A stretch of DNA of 64,000 nt from Pectobacterium wasabiae CFBP 3304 (GTDB lineage Bacteria; Pseudomonadota; Gammaproteobacteria; Enterobacterales; Enterobacteriaceae): contig NZ_CP015750.1 in NCBI RefSeq assembly GCF_001742185.1, positions 4,216,001 through 4,280,000 of the forward strand, written 5' to 3'. Each line of letters starts with the position of its first letter. Positions within the stretch are counted from its first letter, which is position 1. Under the pieces are notes generated by a model. The model saw only the letters and a list, made by a program, of their open reading frames with translations, was not told the origin of the DNA and did not search any database. Both the position numbers and the translations under genes were made by a program. Of the stretch, positions 31,482-43,400 are shown piece after piece.

Positions 31482-31558
31482 TGGTCAGAATGCGGATGGC
31501 AGATCGAGATAAATCGCCATTCCGTGTATAATCGGCCGAAATATTTCCATTCTGACAG
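31482..31558. promoter_or_regulatory. Nested inverted repeats with a -10 box before ychF
   Basis: TCAGAATG near 31485 pairs with CATTCTGA near 31549, and inside it GGATGGC pairs with GCCATTCC. TATAAT at 31527-31532 is a perfect -10 box about 80 bp before the ychF start. I see no strong -35, so a ychF promoter here is tentative. Confidence 0.4.
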
Positions 31559-31608
31559 GCAAGATAAAGTAATTGCCTGATTAATAAGTTATTTAAGGTG
31601 ATATAAAC

Positions 31609-32700
31609 ATGGGATTCAAATGCGGTATCGTTGGGCTGCCTAACGTCGGTAAATCCACTCTGTTCAATGCGTTGACCAAAGCCGGCATCGAAGCGGCCAA
31701 CTTCCCGTTTTGTACCATCGAGCCGAACACTGGCGTAGTACCGATGCCCGATCCACGTCTGGACAAACTAGCTGAAATCGTTAAGCCCCAGCGTATCCTT
31801 CCTACCACTATGGAATTTGTTGATATCGCGGGTCTGGTAAAAGGTGCGTCCAAAGGTGAAGGATTGGGTAACCAGTTCCTGACCAACATCCGTGAAACGG
31901 AAGCTATCGGCCACGTTGTGCGCTGCTTTGAAAACGACAACATCATCCACGTCAATAATAAAGTTGATCCGGCTGATGACATCGAAGTCATCAACACTGA
32001 ACTGGCATTGTCTGACCTCGACACCTGCGAACGCGCTATTCATCGCGTGCAAAAAAGAGCCAAAGGTGGTGATAAAGATGCTAAAGCTGAGCTGGCCGCG
32101 CTGGAGAAATGCCTACCACAGTTAGAAAATGCTGGCATGCTGCGCTCGCTGGATTTAAGCGATGATGATAAGGCTGCTATCCGCTACCTGAGTTTCCTTA
32201 CGCTGAAACCAACGATGTACATCGCCAACGTTAACGAAGATGGCTTCGAGAATAACCCGTATCTCGATAAAGTCCGTGAAATCGCTGCTGCTGAGGGTTC
32301 TGTCGTCGTAGCCGTGTGTGCCGCCGTTGAATCAGACATTGCAGAACTGGATGATGCCGACCGTGAAGAATTTATGGCTGAGTTAGGTCTGGAAGAGCCC
32401 GGTTTGAACCGCGTTATTCGCGCCGGCTATGAACTGCTGAACCTGCAAACCTACTTCACCGCTGGCGTAAAAGAAGTTCGCGCATGGACAATCCCTGTCG
32501 GTGCTACTGCCCCACAGGCCGCGGGAAAAATTCACACCGATTTCGAAAAAGGCTTCATCCGCGCACAGACTATCGCCTATGACGACTTCATCACTTACAA
32601 AGGTGAACAAGGCGCGAAGGAAGCTGGAAAAATGCGTTCGGAAGGCAAAGAGTACATCGTAAAAGATGGCGATGTAATGAACTTCCTGTTCAACGTCTAA
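31609..32700 (+). CDS. ychF: YchF/OLA1-type ribosome-binding ATPase
   Basis: The 363-residue product has the P-loop [14 protein letters not shown] (residues 8-21), the G3 motif [10 protein letters not shown] and the NVNED variant of NKxD, which gives ATP preference over GTP. A coiled coil (about 140-190) and a C-terminal TGS domain follow, ending VMNFLFNV. It binds 70S ribosomes and is linked to stress response and catalase control. Its last codons and terminator are duplicated at 50682-50779, so this gene is the attachment site of an island. The coding frame is intact. Confidence 0.97.
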   Translation: MGFKCGIVGLPNVGKSTLFNALTKAGIEAANFPFCTIEPNTGVVPMPDPRLDKLAEIVKPQRILPTTMEFVDIAGLVKGASKGEGLGNQFLTNIRETEAIGHVVRCFENDNIIHVNNKVDPADDIEVINTELALSDLDTCERAIHRVQKRAKGGDKDAKAELAALEKCLPQLENAGMLRSLDLSDDDKAAIRYLSFLTLKPTMYIANVNEDGFENNPYLDKVREIAAAEGSVVVAVCAAVESDIAELDDADREEFMAELGLEEPGLNRVIRAGYELLNLQTYFTAGVKEVRAWTIPVGATAPQAAGKIHTDFEKGFIRAQTIAYDDFITYKGEQGAKEAGKMRSEGKEYIVKDGDVMNFLFNV

Positions 32701-32785
32701 ATTGCTTCTGTTGCCTCATGCGATATCAGCGCATCGCATGAAGACTGACAAACCCCATAAAATCCACGCAGTTGCGTGGATTTTT
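32688..32785 (+). repeat. Left attachment site (attL) of the island, within the ychF end
   Basis: It starts at GTTCAACGTCTAA, the last codons of ychF, and ends in the T-run of the terminator. Compared with 50682-50779 I count about 13 mismatches in 98 bases and no gap. The mismatches suggest that one copy came with the island from another strain or species. Confidence 0.85.
32759..32785 (+). terminator. Terminator after ychF
   Basis: AAAATCCACGCA (32759-32770) pairs with TGCGTGGATTTT (32773-32784), followed by T. It lies in the duplicated attachment region. Confidence 0.93.
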
Positions 32786-32914
32786 GCTTTCATAACGTCT
32801 CATTCCATCTCATGACAGCGCAATCAAAAATGAGTACAGGCATGAGTACAATCAGTTTCTATCTTCATTTTAGGTGAGTACAATAACGGTATAAGAAATA
32901 GACAAGGACTCGCT

Positions 32915-33136
32915 ATGCTCACTGATACGCAATGCCGCACTGCTAAGCCGAAAGAAAAACTCTATCGACTCAATGACTTCAACGGCCTCTACCTCGAAGT
33001 GAAACCCAACGGAAAAAAGGCATGGCGCTATAGGTTTAAACTCAACGGCAAATCCAGCATGTTCGCGTTGGGTGAGTATCCAACGGTAAAACTCGCCGAA
33101 GCGCGGGAGAAATGTGAGCAAGCACGTAAGCAAGTT
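32915..33136 (+). pseudogene. P4-type tyrosine integrase, N-terminal fragment cut by an IS
   Basis: About 74 residues remain, from MLTDTQCRTAKPKEKLYRL through GLYLEVKPNGKKAWRYRF to LGEYPTVKLAEARE. This is the arm-type DNA-binding domain (DUF4102) of P4-like integrases. The reading frame then runs into the IS end at 33137. The catalytic domain (Arg, His, Tyr) is absent from the window: the DNA right of the IS encodes something else, so the IS insertion was accompanied by a deletion. Confidence 0.88.
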
Positions 33137-33144
33137 TGTAGTGG

Positions 33145-34313
<1,169 letters not shown>

Positions 34314-34385
34314 TGGAGCACCTGTGTTGTTCTGAGGTGAGCATATCACCTCTGTTCAGGTGGCCAAATTCATTAAACCACTACA

Positions 34386-34669
34386 ACCACTACAACGGGC
34401 GTTGGCCGACCAATATCAATATCATTAATGGGCATTTTTTCTGGATATACTCAGACATCAAAAACCTTCCTGAGATCTTCGTAGTTAAAGGGGTAATGGA
34501 TATTACTGGGTCAACACTCAGAACCCCACCGTCAGATCTGACGGTGGATGGTGATTTGAAAATGCTGGGCACTCGGACTCGGGCGACTCACCTGCCAGAG
34601 CGGATGACGCTGGGGGGAAAATTAAATCTTTCGTTTTCAAGGCTCTCTGGAATCAGCTCCATGACATAA
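34386..34669 (+). pseudogene. Remnant of an LPxxLTVxGxLxL repeat protein gene
   Basis: This frame continues out of the IS and ends at a stop at 34667-34669. Three copies of a loose 20-residue repeat are seen: LPEIFVVKGVMDITGSTL, PSDLTVDGDLKMLGTRT and LPERMTLGGKLNLSFSRL. Such beta-solenoid-like repeats occur in proteins carried by phages and islands. No start or upstream part exists because the IS cuts it. It may be the tail of a gene lost when the integrase was truncated. Confidence 0.5.
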
Positions 34670-34765
34670 GCGCATAGCCGTTCGACCATAGTACTAATAC
34701 TTTATCAGCACCATATTTTCATATAGTTTTTCTCATTCCCAATGCTATCCTGAACACTGCTATAT

Positions 34766-37426
34766 TTACTGTGGCAAAAAAGTTGCTGTATGTTGCCATA
34801 CTACTTGCTCATAGGGTAAATTCAACCCAGGAATAAAGAGATCTAATGCGGCCTCAGCACGCTTTATATCCCTCTCAAAATTAACATGGAATGCACTGTC
34901 AAGCTTAATCACCGTCGAACCTTTAGGTAGGTTGTCATATATAAAAGCCAGTTTATTGACTAACTCAGCGTTGACCAAAATTTGAATATTATCTTCCAGT
35001 ACCACTCCAACAACTGAAAATGATTGTACATTACTATCGCCAGTAATCTGGTCTCTCAATGTGTAAATCAGTAAAGCTGAGGAAATACCCCTTGCTACTG
35101 CCGTAGAGGCGTTAAATTTCTCAGCCTGATTAATAGCATTATTAATAATCACATGCCCTATCCCAAGCACTTCTAACGATTTCTCTGTAGGAACACGTTC
35201 AAAAGTCATATTGTTATATTTCTTCTTGATACCAAACTGTGTGATCCAGTCTTTGGGAGTGACAAAGCTAAGAACACCCTTATCATTGTCCAGACGGTGT
35301 CCATTCAATTTCAGCATGTTCTCGAGGAAACCATACATATGGATAAGATCAAGCTTCGGAACCTCATCTAAGTTCTGATACTCGAACTTATCCGCATGGC
35401 CTACAAGACCTTTAACCACGCTGACGGCTGACTGACCACCGAAGGTCCCTGCTCTAGAATCGAACCACGTATTTAGAGTTTCTGGCTTTTGTGTCAGGCC
35501 ATCAGCAAAAAGTGAATTGAAAAAAACTTTATCACTCATCCCAAGAATAAGCTGCAACAGATCTTCCGGTTCCTCCATCGCGTCGCCCAAAGAACGCATG
35601 ACTGTGGTTATTTTGCTGTTTAACAAGTCCCATATTCTGGACTCTACAGTATCGGGGTTGCGTAAAGTAATAACTTCAACCTGATTTTTTTGACCATAGC
35701 GGTTGAGTCGCCCTACACGCTGGTGAAGACGCATCGGATTCCACGGCAGATCAACATGAATCATGGAATAACAGTTGTCCTGCAAATCAATACCTTCACC
35801 ACCGGCTTCAGTACAAACAATAAAGCGTACCTGCCCGCTTTTAAATTGCTCCGCAGCATGGTAGCGATCCATACTCCATGACGTTTTGACGCCCTGTTTA
35901 TTGTAAATCCCTTCCAGGCGTCCTTCGCCATTGATAAAGCTGACGCAACCATAGCCAAAGCGAGCATTCAGAGTATTAATTAGCAGGGCCTGTGTCGCTT
36001 TATATTCAGTAAAGAATACGACGGTGCGATTAAGAAACGTGTTTTCCAGCACATGAAGCAAGGTCTGGATTTTCGTTTCCGATTCCACATTCCCCGCAAG
36101 CGCCTGCAGCTCTTCAAGCATGGGCAGCTCATTTTGCATAAGTTGAACCGAAGCAGACATTTCAACATATTCGCTTTCAAGCGCAATGTAGGCATCATCG
36201 AGATCCGGGGCCTGAGAATCACTCATGATGGCATTCATTTCATCATTCAGCGCCTGCAGCTTTTTCTGATTTTCCCCGAGCCTGGCGATACGCCCATTTA
36301 TTGCGGCATAAATTGCCGCTACCGAACTTGCCGCCAGTTTCTGTATTGCCGTTAACACCAGTTGCACGGCCTGCTGGTTTGCAGAGCTTAGCGACGAAGC
36401 GTAGGCCTGCCCTGAAAGAATAAATCGTGTGAGCCGGTCATAGAATGACTGTTCAGCCTCAGAAAAATGATAGGTCTGTGAGGTCACGTTGACGGTCTTG
36501 AACAAACGCTCACCGTCCATATTCGTGACGGTTTGCTTATTATTGCGAATCACAACATCCCGAACATGATGCTGCTGAGTTTCAAATGGCTTATTCACGT
36601 CAAATAAGTCTGGACGTAAAAGCCTCAACAGAGCAAAGAAGCCGTAATTTTTCCCGCGATGGGGGGTAGCTGTGAAAAAAAGCCGTGAGGCGAACTTTCC
36701 GTGATCGATAAGCTTCTGCACAAATCGATAGCCCTGAGTCGCCCCCGAATCTTCTAGCGAGTTAAGGTGATGTGCTTCATCGATGATCAGCAAGTCCCAG
36801 TCGTCTGCTTTGAGCATTCGCTCGTGCCTGCCATTAATATCTTTTCGCAGTGTCGGCAATGAAGCGACCACCCAGGGATGCGTATTCCAGTAATCTGATC
36901 GCTCAGTATCAATTTCCGCGGAGTAGAGGGACAAACGAATATCAAACATCTGCCGCAAACGCTCCTGCCACTGCGGTACTAACGATGCAGGCGCTAAAAC
37001 CAACAGACGCTGCACACGCTTTTTAGCCAGCAGCGGCCAAAGGATTAGCCCCGCCTCAACGGTTTTCCCCAACCCTACGTCATCAGCAATCAGCTTTTGT
37101 ACCGGCCATTGCCGTAACACGCGGTGACATACCCATAACTGATGCGGCAGCAGGTTGATACGTGAAGTAGAGAACACCCCCCAACTATCATTGATGGAGC
37201 GGATCGCAAGCGCCTGACTGCGCGCCAGAACTTCACGCAGATCGTCATAATTTCCTTCTGCCAAAGCATCCTGAGCACTGCGCACCGGCTCCAGTTCGGA
37301 AAGTGGACGTTCTTCAAAACTCGACTCGAAACGAATGAGTGCAGTGTTTTCCCGCAAGAGTTCAATCGTCCCCAGCCCAAAGCGTTCATGTCGTACCTGC
37401 TGGCCCTGCTGAAAGATCATTTTCAT
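34766..37426 (-). CDS. SNF2/RapA-like DEAD/DEAH-box helicase, last gene of the island operon
   Basis: The 886-residue product opens with a small barrel-like N-domain (QQVRHERFGLGTIELL). The complete SF2/SNF2 helicase core follows: motif I ADDVGLGKTVEAG (about 114-126), Ia LAPASLVPQWQ, II DEAHH (216-220), III FFTATPHRGKN, then, after a helical insertion, V CTEAGGEGIDLQ and VI QRVGRLNRYGQ. A C-terminal region of about 250 residues is unassigned. The architecture resembles RapA and the SNF2-like DrmD of DISARM. It starts by an ATGA overlap with the giant ATPase gene, so the two are tightly coupled. It probably tracks along DNA or moves a protein on it; it has no nuclease motif that I can see. 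Confidence 0.9.
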   Translation of the reverse strand: MKMIFQQGQQVRHERFGLGTIELLRENTALIRFESSFEERPLSELEPVRSAQDALAEGNYDDLREVLARSQALAIRSINDSWGVFSTSRINLLPHQLWVCHRVLRQWPVQKLIADDVGLGKTVEAGLILWPLLAKKRVQRLLVLAPASLVPQWQERLRQMFDIRLSLYSAEIDTERSDYWNTHPWVVASLPTLRKDINGRHERMLKADDWDLLIIDEAHHLNSLEDSGATQGYRFVQKLIDHGKFASRLFFTATPHRGKNYGFFALLRLLRPDLFDVNKPFETQQHHVRDVVIRNNKQTVTNMDGERLFKTVNVTSQTYHFSEAEQSFYDRLTRFILSGQAYASSLSSANQQAVQLVLTAIQKLAASSVAAIYAAINGRIARLGENQKKLQALNDEMNAIMSDSQAPDLDDAYIALESEYVEMSASVQLMQNELPMLEELQALAGNVESETKIQTLLHVLENTFLNRTVVFFTEYKATQALLINTLNARFGYGCVSFINGEGRLEGIYNKQGVKTSWSMDRYHAAEQFKSGQVRFIVCTEAGGEGIDLQDNCYSMIHVDLPWNPMRLHQRVGRLNRYGQKNQVEVITLRNPDTVESRIWDLLNSKITTVMRSLGDAMEEPEDLLQLILGMSDKVFFNSLFADGLTQKPETLNTWFDSRAGTFGGQSAVSVVKGLVGHADKFEYQNLDEVPKLDLIHMYGFLENMLKLNGHRLDNDKGVLSFVTPKDWITQFGIKKKYNNMTFERVPTEKSLEVLGIGHVIINNAINQAEKFNASTAVARGISSALLIYTLRDQITGDSNVQSFSVVGVVLEDNIQILVNAELVNKLAFIYDNLPKGSTVIKLDSAFHVNFERDIKRAEAALDLFIPGLNLPYEQVVWQHTATFLPQ

Positions 37427-40400
37427 ACGTAATCCAGGGGATCCTGTCCAAATATCTCAATACGAAGTGAGCGTTTCCCTTCGCTGGTTAAAATGCGCAG
37501 CGGTATGTCGAAACAATGATTAAAGGTCGCATCTTCCTCACCGAGATGTTCGCGGAAAAACGTCCACAGCAGAAGCGAGTCACTGGCAGTGGATTGCTTA
37601 ACATCCATTTCGTCGAACTCCATCGCCAGTAACAGACGCCTGACGCGTTCCGGCGCAGAGAAACAATATCGATGAATGCTGGAATCGATAAATACGTTAT
37701 TACGCACCAATTCACGGAAGATGAAGTTCACCCCAGTACCCAGAGTTGCACGTAACTCCGGGACTACAGTTCCCACGCCCGTTCCCGAAAGATTGAAACT
37801 GGATGCCGGTCGCAGCAAATCCCCAATATCCTCAAGGAACGCTTCCGACATATCCAGTAGTTTGCGATAGGAATCTAAATGCTTTGAAAAACGATACAGA
37901 GGCAATATTTGCAGCCAGATACGGTAGGTATCTCCGTACAAAGAATCCTCCAGATAATTGTCCATCACATCCAGCCATTGCTGCGCTGCATCAGGGTTGA
38001 TAAAGGTTTCCCACCAGCCTTTGTCCTCAAAATACTCAATTGCGGCACTGTGTTGCTCTTCCTGAGTCCGCCCAATGGTCTGGCATGAGCCTAGATACAG
38101 GAGTTTCAATAACGCCAGGCGTGAACGCTGATCGTCAGAGGCATTTCTTAAAGCTTCCCAGTCAAACCAGCCTTCAGGGTAGAGCCGAGCATTGTATTTC
38201 ACCAACTCTTCCTGCTGGTTCCTCTCCCACCAGGTGTGTATTTTTTGTACGGCTTCACCTGGTGTCACCAACGGTTCGTATTCTTCCGGTGTCTCCCGAA
38301 TCTCGCGCTCCCATGCCTTTGTTCTGTCAATGTTAGTCAGTAACCGCCCCTGCAGGAGAGAGGCAATATCATTATTGCTCCAGTGCCAGTCTGCCGGGAA
38401 GGCGCCTGGGCGCAGCTTAAGTTCAAGCAACCAGTCCGGTGGTATCTCTTCCATCAGCATACCCGCCAGTTTCTCCCCTTCCAGTCCTTCAATCAGAAAA
38501 CGACAAAATGCCTGCCGCTTTTGATTATCAGCCGCCAGGCCTTTGCGCTTTGCCCATTTGACTAAATCCTCAAAAACATATCCCTGACTTCTGCGTTTGC
38601 AATAAACAATAAATTCACAGGCCTGCTTAGAATATGATGATGAAATGATGGCATCGGTAGGTGCAAACCCAGAGATCATCCGTTCATTTTTTTCGGCACA
38701 AGGAGTGTTACCGAGCAAAATTTGGCTAATCGGGCGTGTAGAGCCTGCTTGTGTTTGCACATGCAGGTTTATCAGCTGTTTTCTGAAAGCCTCAATTTTG
38801 TCCTGCCAGCCTGTCAGTTCACCCAGTCGCTTGTCGAACTCTTCGTTAAATACGACTGCCAGCTTTTCAGCATCCCGCGGTGACAGATGCTGGATATCAA
38901 CACCCTGTTTATCCGGCAACGACGAGCTTATTAATGATTCAAGCGACAGTTTACTTTCGACTTTAAGTTTGCTTCCCGTCGTGTCTGCCACCAGGCACTG
39001 TGCACTGTGCAATGCCTGAAACGCAGGGAGATGAATCAGTGAACTCGCCAGACGAGAAACCAGTTCATCCGCGCTACGCACTCTGTCGCTCCACGTTATC
39101 AGTCCGGCAGCCTGCTCTTTAAATCCGTTAGGCAGCGCGGGATATGAGCGATAGAAGCTCATGATGCCATTTTCGCTTTCGTAAAGCTGCTGTAGCAATT
39201 TTTCGTTTTCCATCGCGTTAATATCGTTACTAATGCCTGTAGACATCACGTCCCAGAAGCTTTCCCAGAACTGAGTATGGGTCAATTCAGGGCTCAGTTC
39301 CCACTCAACAACCAGCTCCTCCCAGTTATGCTCCGTTTCCCACCAAAGTAATTCCAGCAGCGAATGAACTTTTGCTCCCGCTTTCTGGATAATGCCCCGA
39401 TTACGGTCAGCTTCAATAGCCAACTGGCGTCGACCAATATCAACCTCAAATCCAGCGTTAATCAAAAAGCCCTGCCGGGTATCACTCATCAATGGCGACA
39501 AGTTCCACAATCGCGGAATATGAGTATCAAAACTTCTCAGGCCCCTACGCGTGACCTGGAAAACCAGATGGCAGCGCTCATCATCGATTTCAGTCTGGTA
39601 AACCACCACCCGCACTGGCGACTGAGCACCCTTGCCGTTAGGCAGCATAACCTTGCCCAATGACAGACCAGGAATACGTGCATACTGAACAGGCTCCCAG
39701 CGCCATTCATGCTCATCAATGACAATCTGGCACAAGTTACGTGCATAAAGACTTAGCAAACCTGCATACAGAGTAAAATCTTTTAACACCACTTCCGCTT
39801 GCATATGCTGGCGCAGTGGCAAATACACAAGAGTAGGTGACAGGCCATTTGTCGCGGCACTTTCAGTGAGTTGGTTTAGTTGTTTATAACTTTCAGCATC
39901 ACAGGATTCGGGCACAATTCCACCCGCTATTTTAGTCGCCAGCCGCCCCGACAATAGGTAAGGATGATCAGACACCAGCAGACAGCTTTTGAAGCCGAGA
40001 CCGAACTTGCCGGTAACGCCCTGCTCTTTATCCGACTGGTAAAGCGCCAGCATTTTTTTCAGATCGTTTTTGTAGCCATCATGTACATTCTCGACTTGCT
40101 CATTTTTCACGCTCTGAAAGCGGTTAATTTCTCTCCCCCAGTTGAAGAATGACAATCCGCCGTTTTGCTCTTTCACCATAAATTTCTGGTGTACCCGCTC
40201 ATGACGGGCATCGCTATCCAGCTTGAACAACTCTTCTACTGCATCATCGGCATTCTGGAACAGCTCAAAAGGAACGCTTGATGGCTGATACTGAGCATCC
40301 TCTATACGCTTTCTGACCGCCGTTAATATTTCAGCCTGCAGTTCAGGGCGATCCTGGATAGCATTTGCAATGTCATAGACAATTTCAGTGAGCCTCGAGC

Positions 40401-43400
40401 TGTGGAGCAACTTGCCGTCACTACTTTCAGCAAGAGAGTGAAGCTCACTCTCATAGGCTCTCATTAAAACGTTAAGCTGAGAGTTTTTAAGGCCCAGTGT
40501 TTTCAGGCGCTCAACAATGCTGTTCAGGATAGTGACGCGCGCGATATTCACATCCAACTGCTCGGCCTGCTCAAAGGATTGCCAGAGCGTGTCTAGCCTT
40601 GCCTTCTGCAGATAAATACCTTCCTGCAGCCAGCTGGTGCTGCGTTTCAGAATCGCCAAAAGTTGCTGAGGCGTATACTGGTCTGGGGAAAATCGGCGAA
40701 TGAAGATTTGCGGTGCCTGACCGGTATAAAAAGCGTAGCCGTGCTGACCCACAAAGATCGTATCCAGGTCAGTTGCCAGCGCCACGGTCAAACGTTCCTG
40801 GAACAGAGAATGAACCTGCAACGTGTTTTCTTCGTAAACCTTCACGGCAAAGGCATATTTCTCAATGCACTGTAAGAGCGTTAACTCTGCAAAGTGAGCG
40901 TCATGGTTAGTTAAGGGTTTGCTGTCTTGCGACAGTTCATTCACGAACAGGGCATAACTTTGCAACCCCAGGTAGCTCTCACATAGCTTATGAACCTTAC
41001 GATTCCCCGCCAGCAAAGCCAGCAGTGCAGCAATTGCCTTACGTGGAACCCAGCGTTCCCAGGGCGCAAAGTATTCCCTTAAGACATTGGCAGAATGCTC
41101 AACATGACTGAGATGCCCTTCGGACTCAGTACTGTCTACCGACAAGTCATTAGCCTGCAGCCAAGGGGACAAATACGCCCAGTCGTCGTCATGTAGGACA
41201 GCACTACGTTCTGCTCCCGTTACGCCATAACAGAGATTGGTGGCTAACGCCCAGGTATCAGCAGCCGTTCTGAGCGGGATTGAACGCAGTACGCTGGCGG
41301 GATCTGAATGGGTATGACACAGCGTGCTTAACAGTGCTTTACGCAATTCACCACTTTGGGTTGGATTCATGCTGTCAACGAGATGCCGGTAGCTAGCAAC
41401 TATCTTGTCTGTAACCGGATGCGAAAAACTCAGCGCATTGATAGCCTCATTACCCTCAAGCGACTCAGCACCTTTGAGACACTCAATTAAGAGCAACCAA
41501 CCGTCAAAGCTCTCAAACGCGTACGACCTGTCACTGGCCTGAAGAATAATCGTATCAGTGAGACGTAAGCTGCTACCGATTGCATAAAGTGGAAGTGTAC
41601 CTGCTACAGTGAGCGCCTTGTAAAACGCAGCCTTGCCTCGCACGACCAATGAACTCAGCGCACAGTTAGCCTCATCTGGGAGAGCAATATCCTCAAGCAG
41701 AGCGATGAGCGGCGTCGCTTCTGTCAGCTTCGCGATCTCCGGATAGTCTGCCGCGCTAATATCCAGAATATTTTCTGGTGCCATCGCCACACCGCGGTGC
41801 AATAGCCATTTTTGGCGGCGCAGGTTATTGAATGCTCTCTCTGAAGACAAATCATTCGTCGGTTGCATTAACAATTGCAGGATAAAGTCGCAGTAACGTT
41901 CCGGGTTCGGCCCGGATAAAGCCAGCATGACCGCATGTTCGGCGTTCACCATTGTCAGATATTTGCGCTGCTGATCCTGCATCTCTGGCTGACTGGCGGG
42001 TTGGATGAACGTCACGTTGTCATTCAATTCAGTGGGCAGTTCAATGCGCCCCCCACGCAAGAAACAACGATCATCAAGGGATATATACCCCTCTTTGCCT
42101 TCCCTACGATGAAGAGCCATCTGCCGCCACATTGTTTCGCCCATAGAGCGGCCAATGTGCATCAGAACTTCTTCCGCATCTTCTGCAGATAAGTCATCAA
42201 ACTCCAGATATTCAAGGCTTTCTTTGAAGCGGTGGATCACATGATCCGGCGTTACACTATCAAGCCTAAGCGCCTTCTCGAATCCGGGAGTCAGTCCAAG
42301 ATTCTGCTCAATTTCTGGCGAAATAATAGTCCACTTGACCTGCTCCGAATCGGCATCAGAAAGAATTTTTGCCCATACGGGATGCGCTTTACCCGCCTTC
42401 CACAATTCAGCTTCACCAGTATCATCCGAATTACCGTGCATCAGATAGCGATAGACAAGCCGATCTCCGGCGCTAAATTTGTCCCCGTCCGCAGCCATTT
42501 TATTGAGTAAATCGATACGTTTTGTCGGCGAATCCAGACGAGGGTGAAGCTCAAGCAGATGGATAACCCCTTCGCTGTCACACTCCTTTGCTTCTGAATA
42601 TTCAGAACCACCAAATAAGGTCTGGTTAATATCATTGGTGATCAATACGATTTCTTTTTCAAGCAATGCCTGCTGCAACAATGCGCTTAAACCCATACCA
42701 AAATTAGCGCTCCCGCCAAGTTTGAATATCCTTCGCTTTTGTTTTAGTTCAAGCAAGTGACAGCGCGTCTCCAGGTAAGATATCCCCGTTGGCTGTGAAA
42801 CCTTAAAGACCTTCAAGGTATCAAACCGACGGTATAGCTCCTGACGATCGGGAGATGAGAGCTTGCCAATAAAATCCCGCACCAATTTTTCAAAGTTATC
42901 GCTGGCAGAAGCCTGTTTCTGCATCGCTTGCAGCAGGCTGCCAACCGTCTCCCAATTCAGAGATGCGCTGGCAGGTTCTTTACTGTTATCGAGAAAAGCA
43001 GGAACCAACAACCTATCCATAGCGGTACGCCCAAGCGTTTCCCACAGGGCCTGCTCCTGACGGTCAATGGCAATCCTGTAACGCCAGGTCGGACGAATGA
43101 ACGCCATCAATTCTCCGATCGCCGCCTGGTTACGTGAGAGCTCAACCAGCGGCACGCTAAATAACGTTTTTCTGAGCAATGCAATCAGGTCAAGCACAAA
43201 GCTGTCTGACTGAATCGGCAGTTCTTTCAGCAATTGATTGAGATAATTTGTAAGCTTTAAGCTAGTGAACACCATTTCGGGTACGCTATGCAGCAACACC
43301 TGAATCTCCGACAACTGCCACTTACTTTTAAATTCGTTGTAGATATTCTGCTGCGTTTCATCGATAAATCGGTGCGTTACACCCAGACTTTCCAGAGCGG

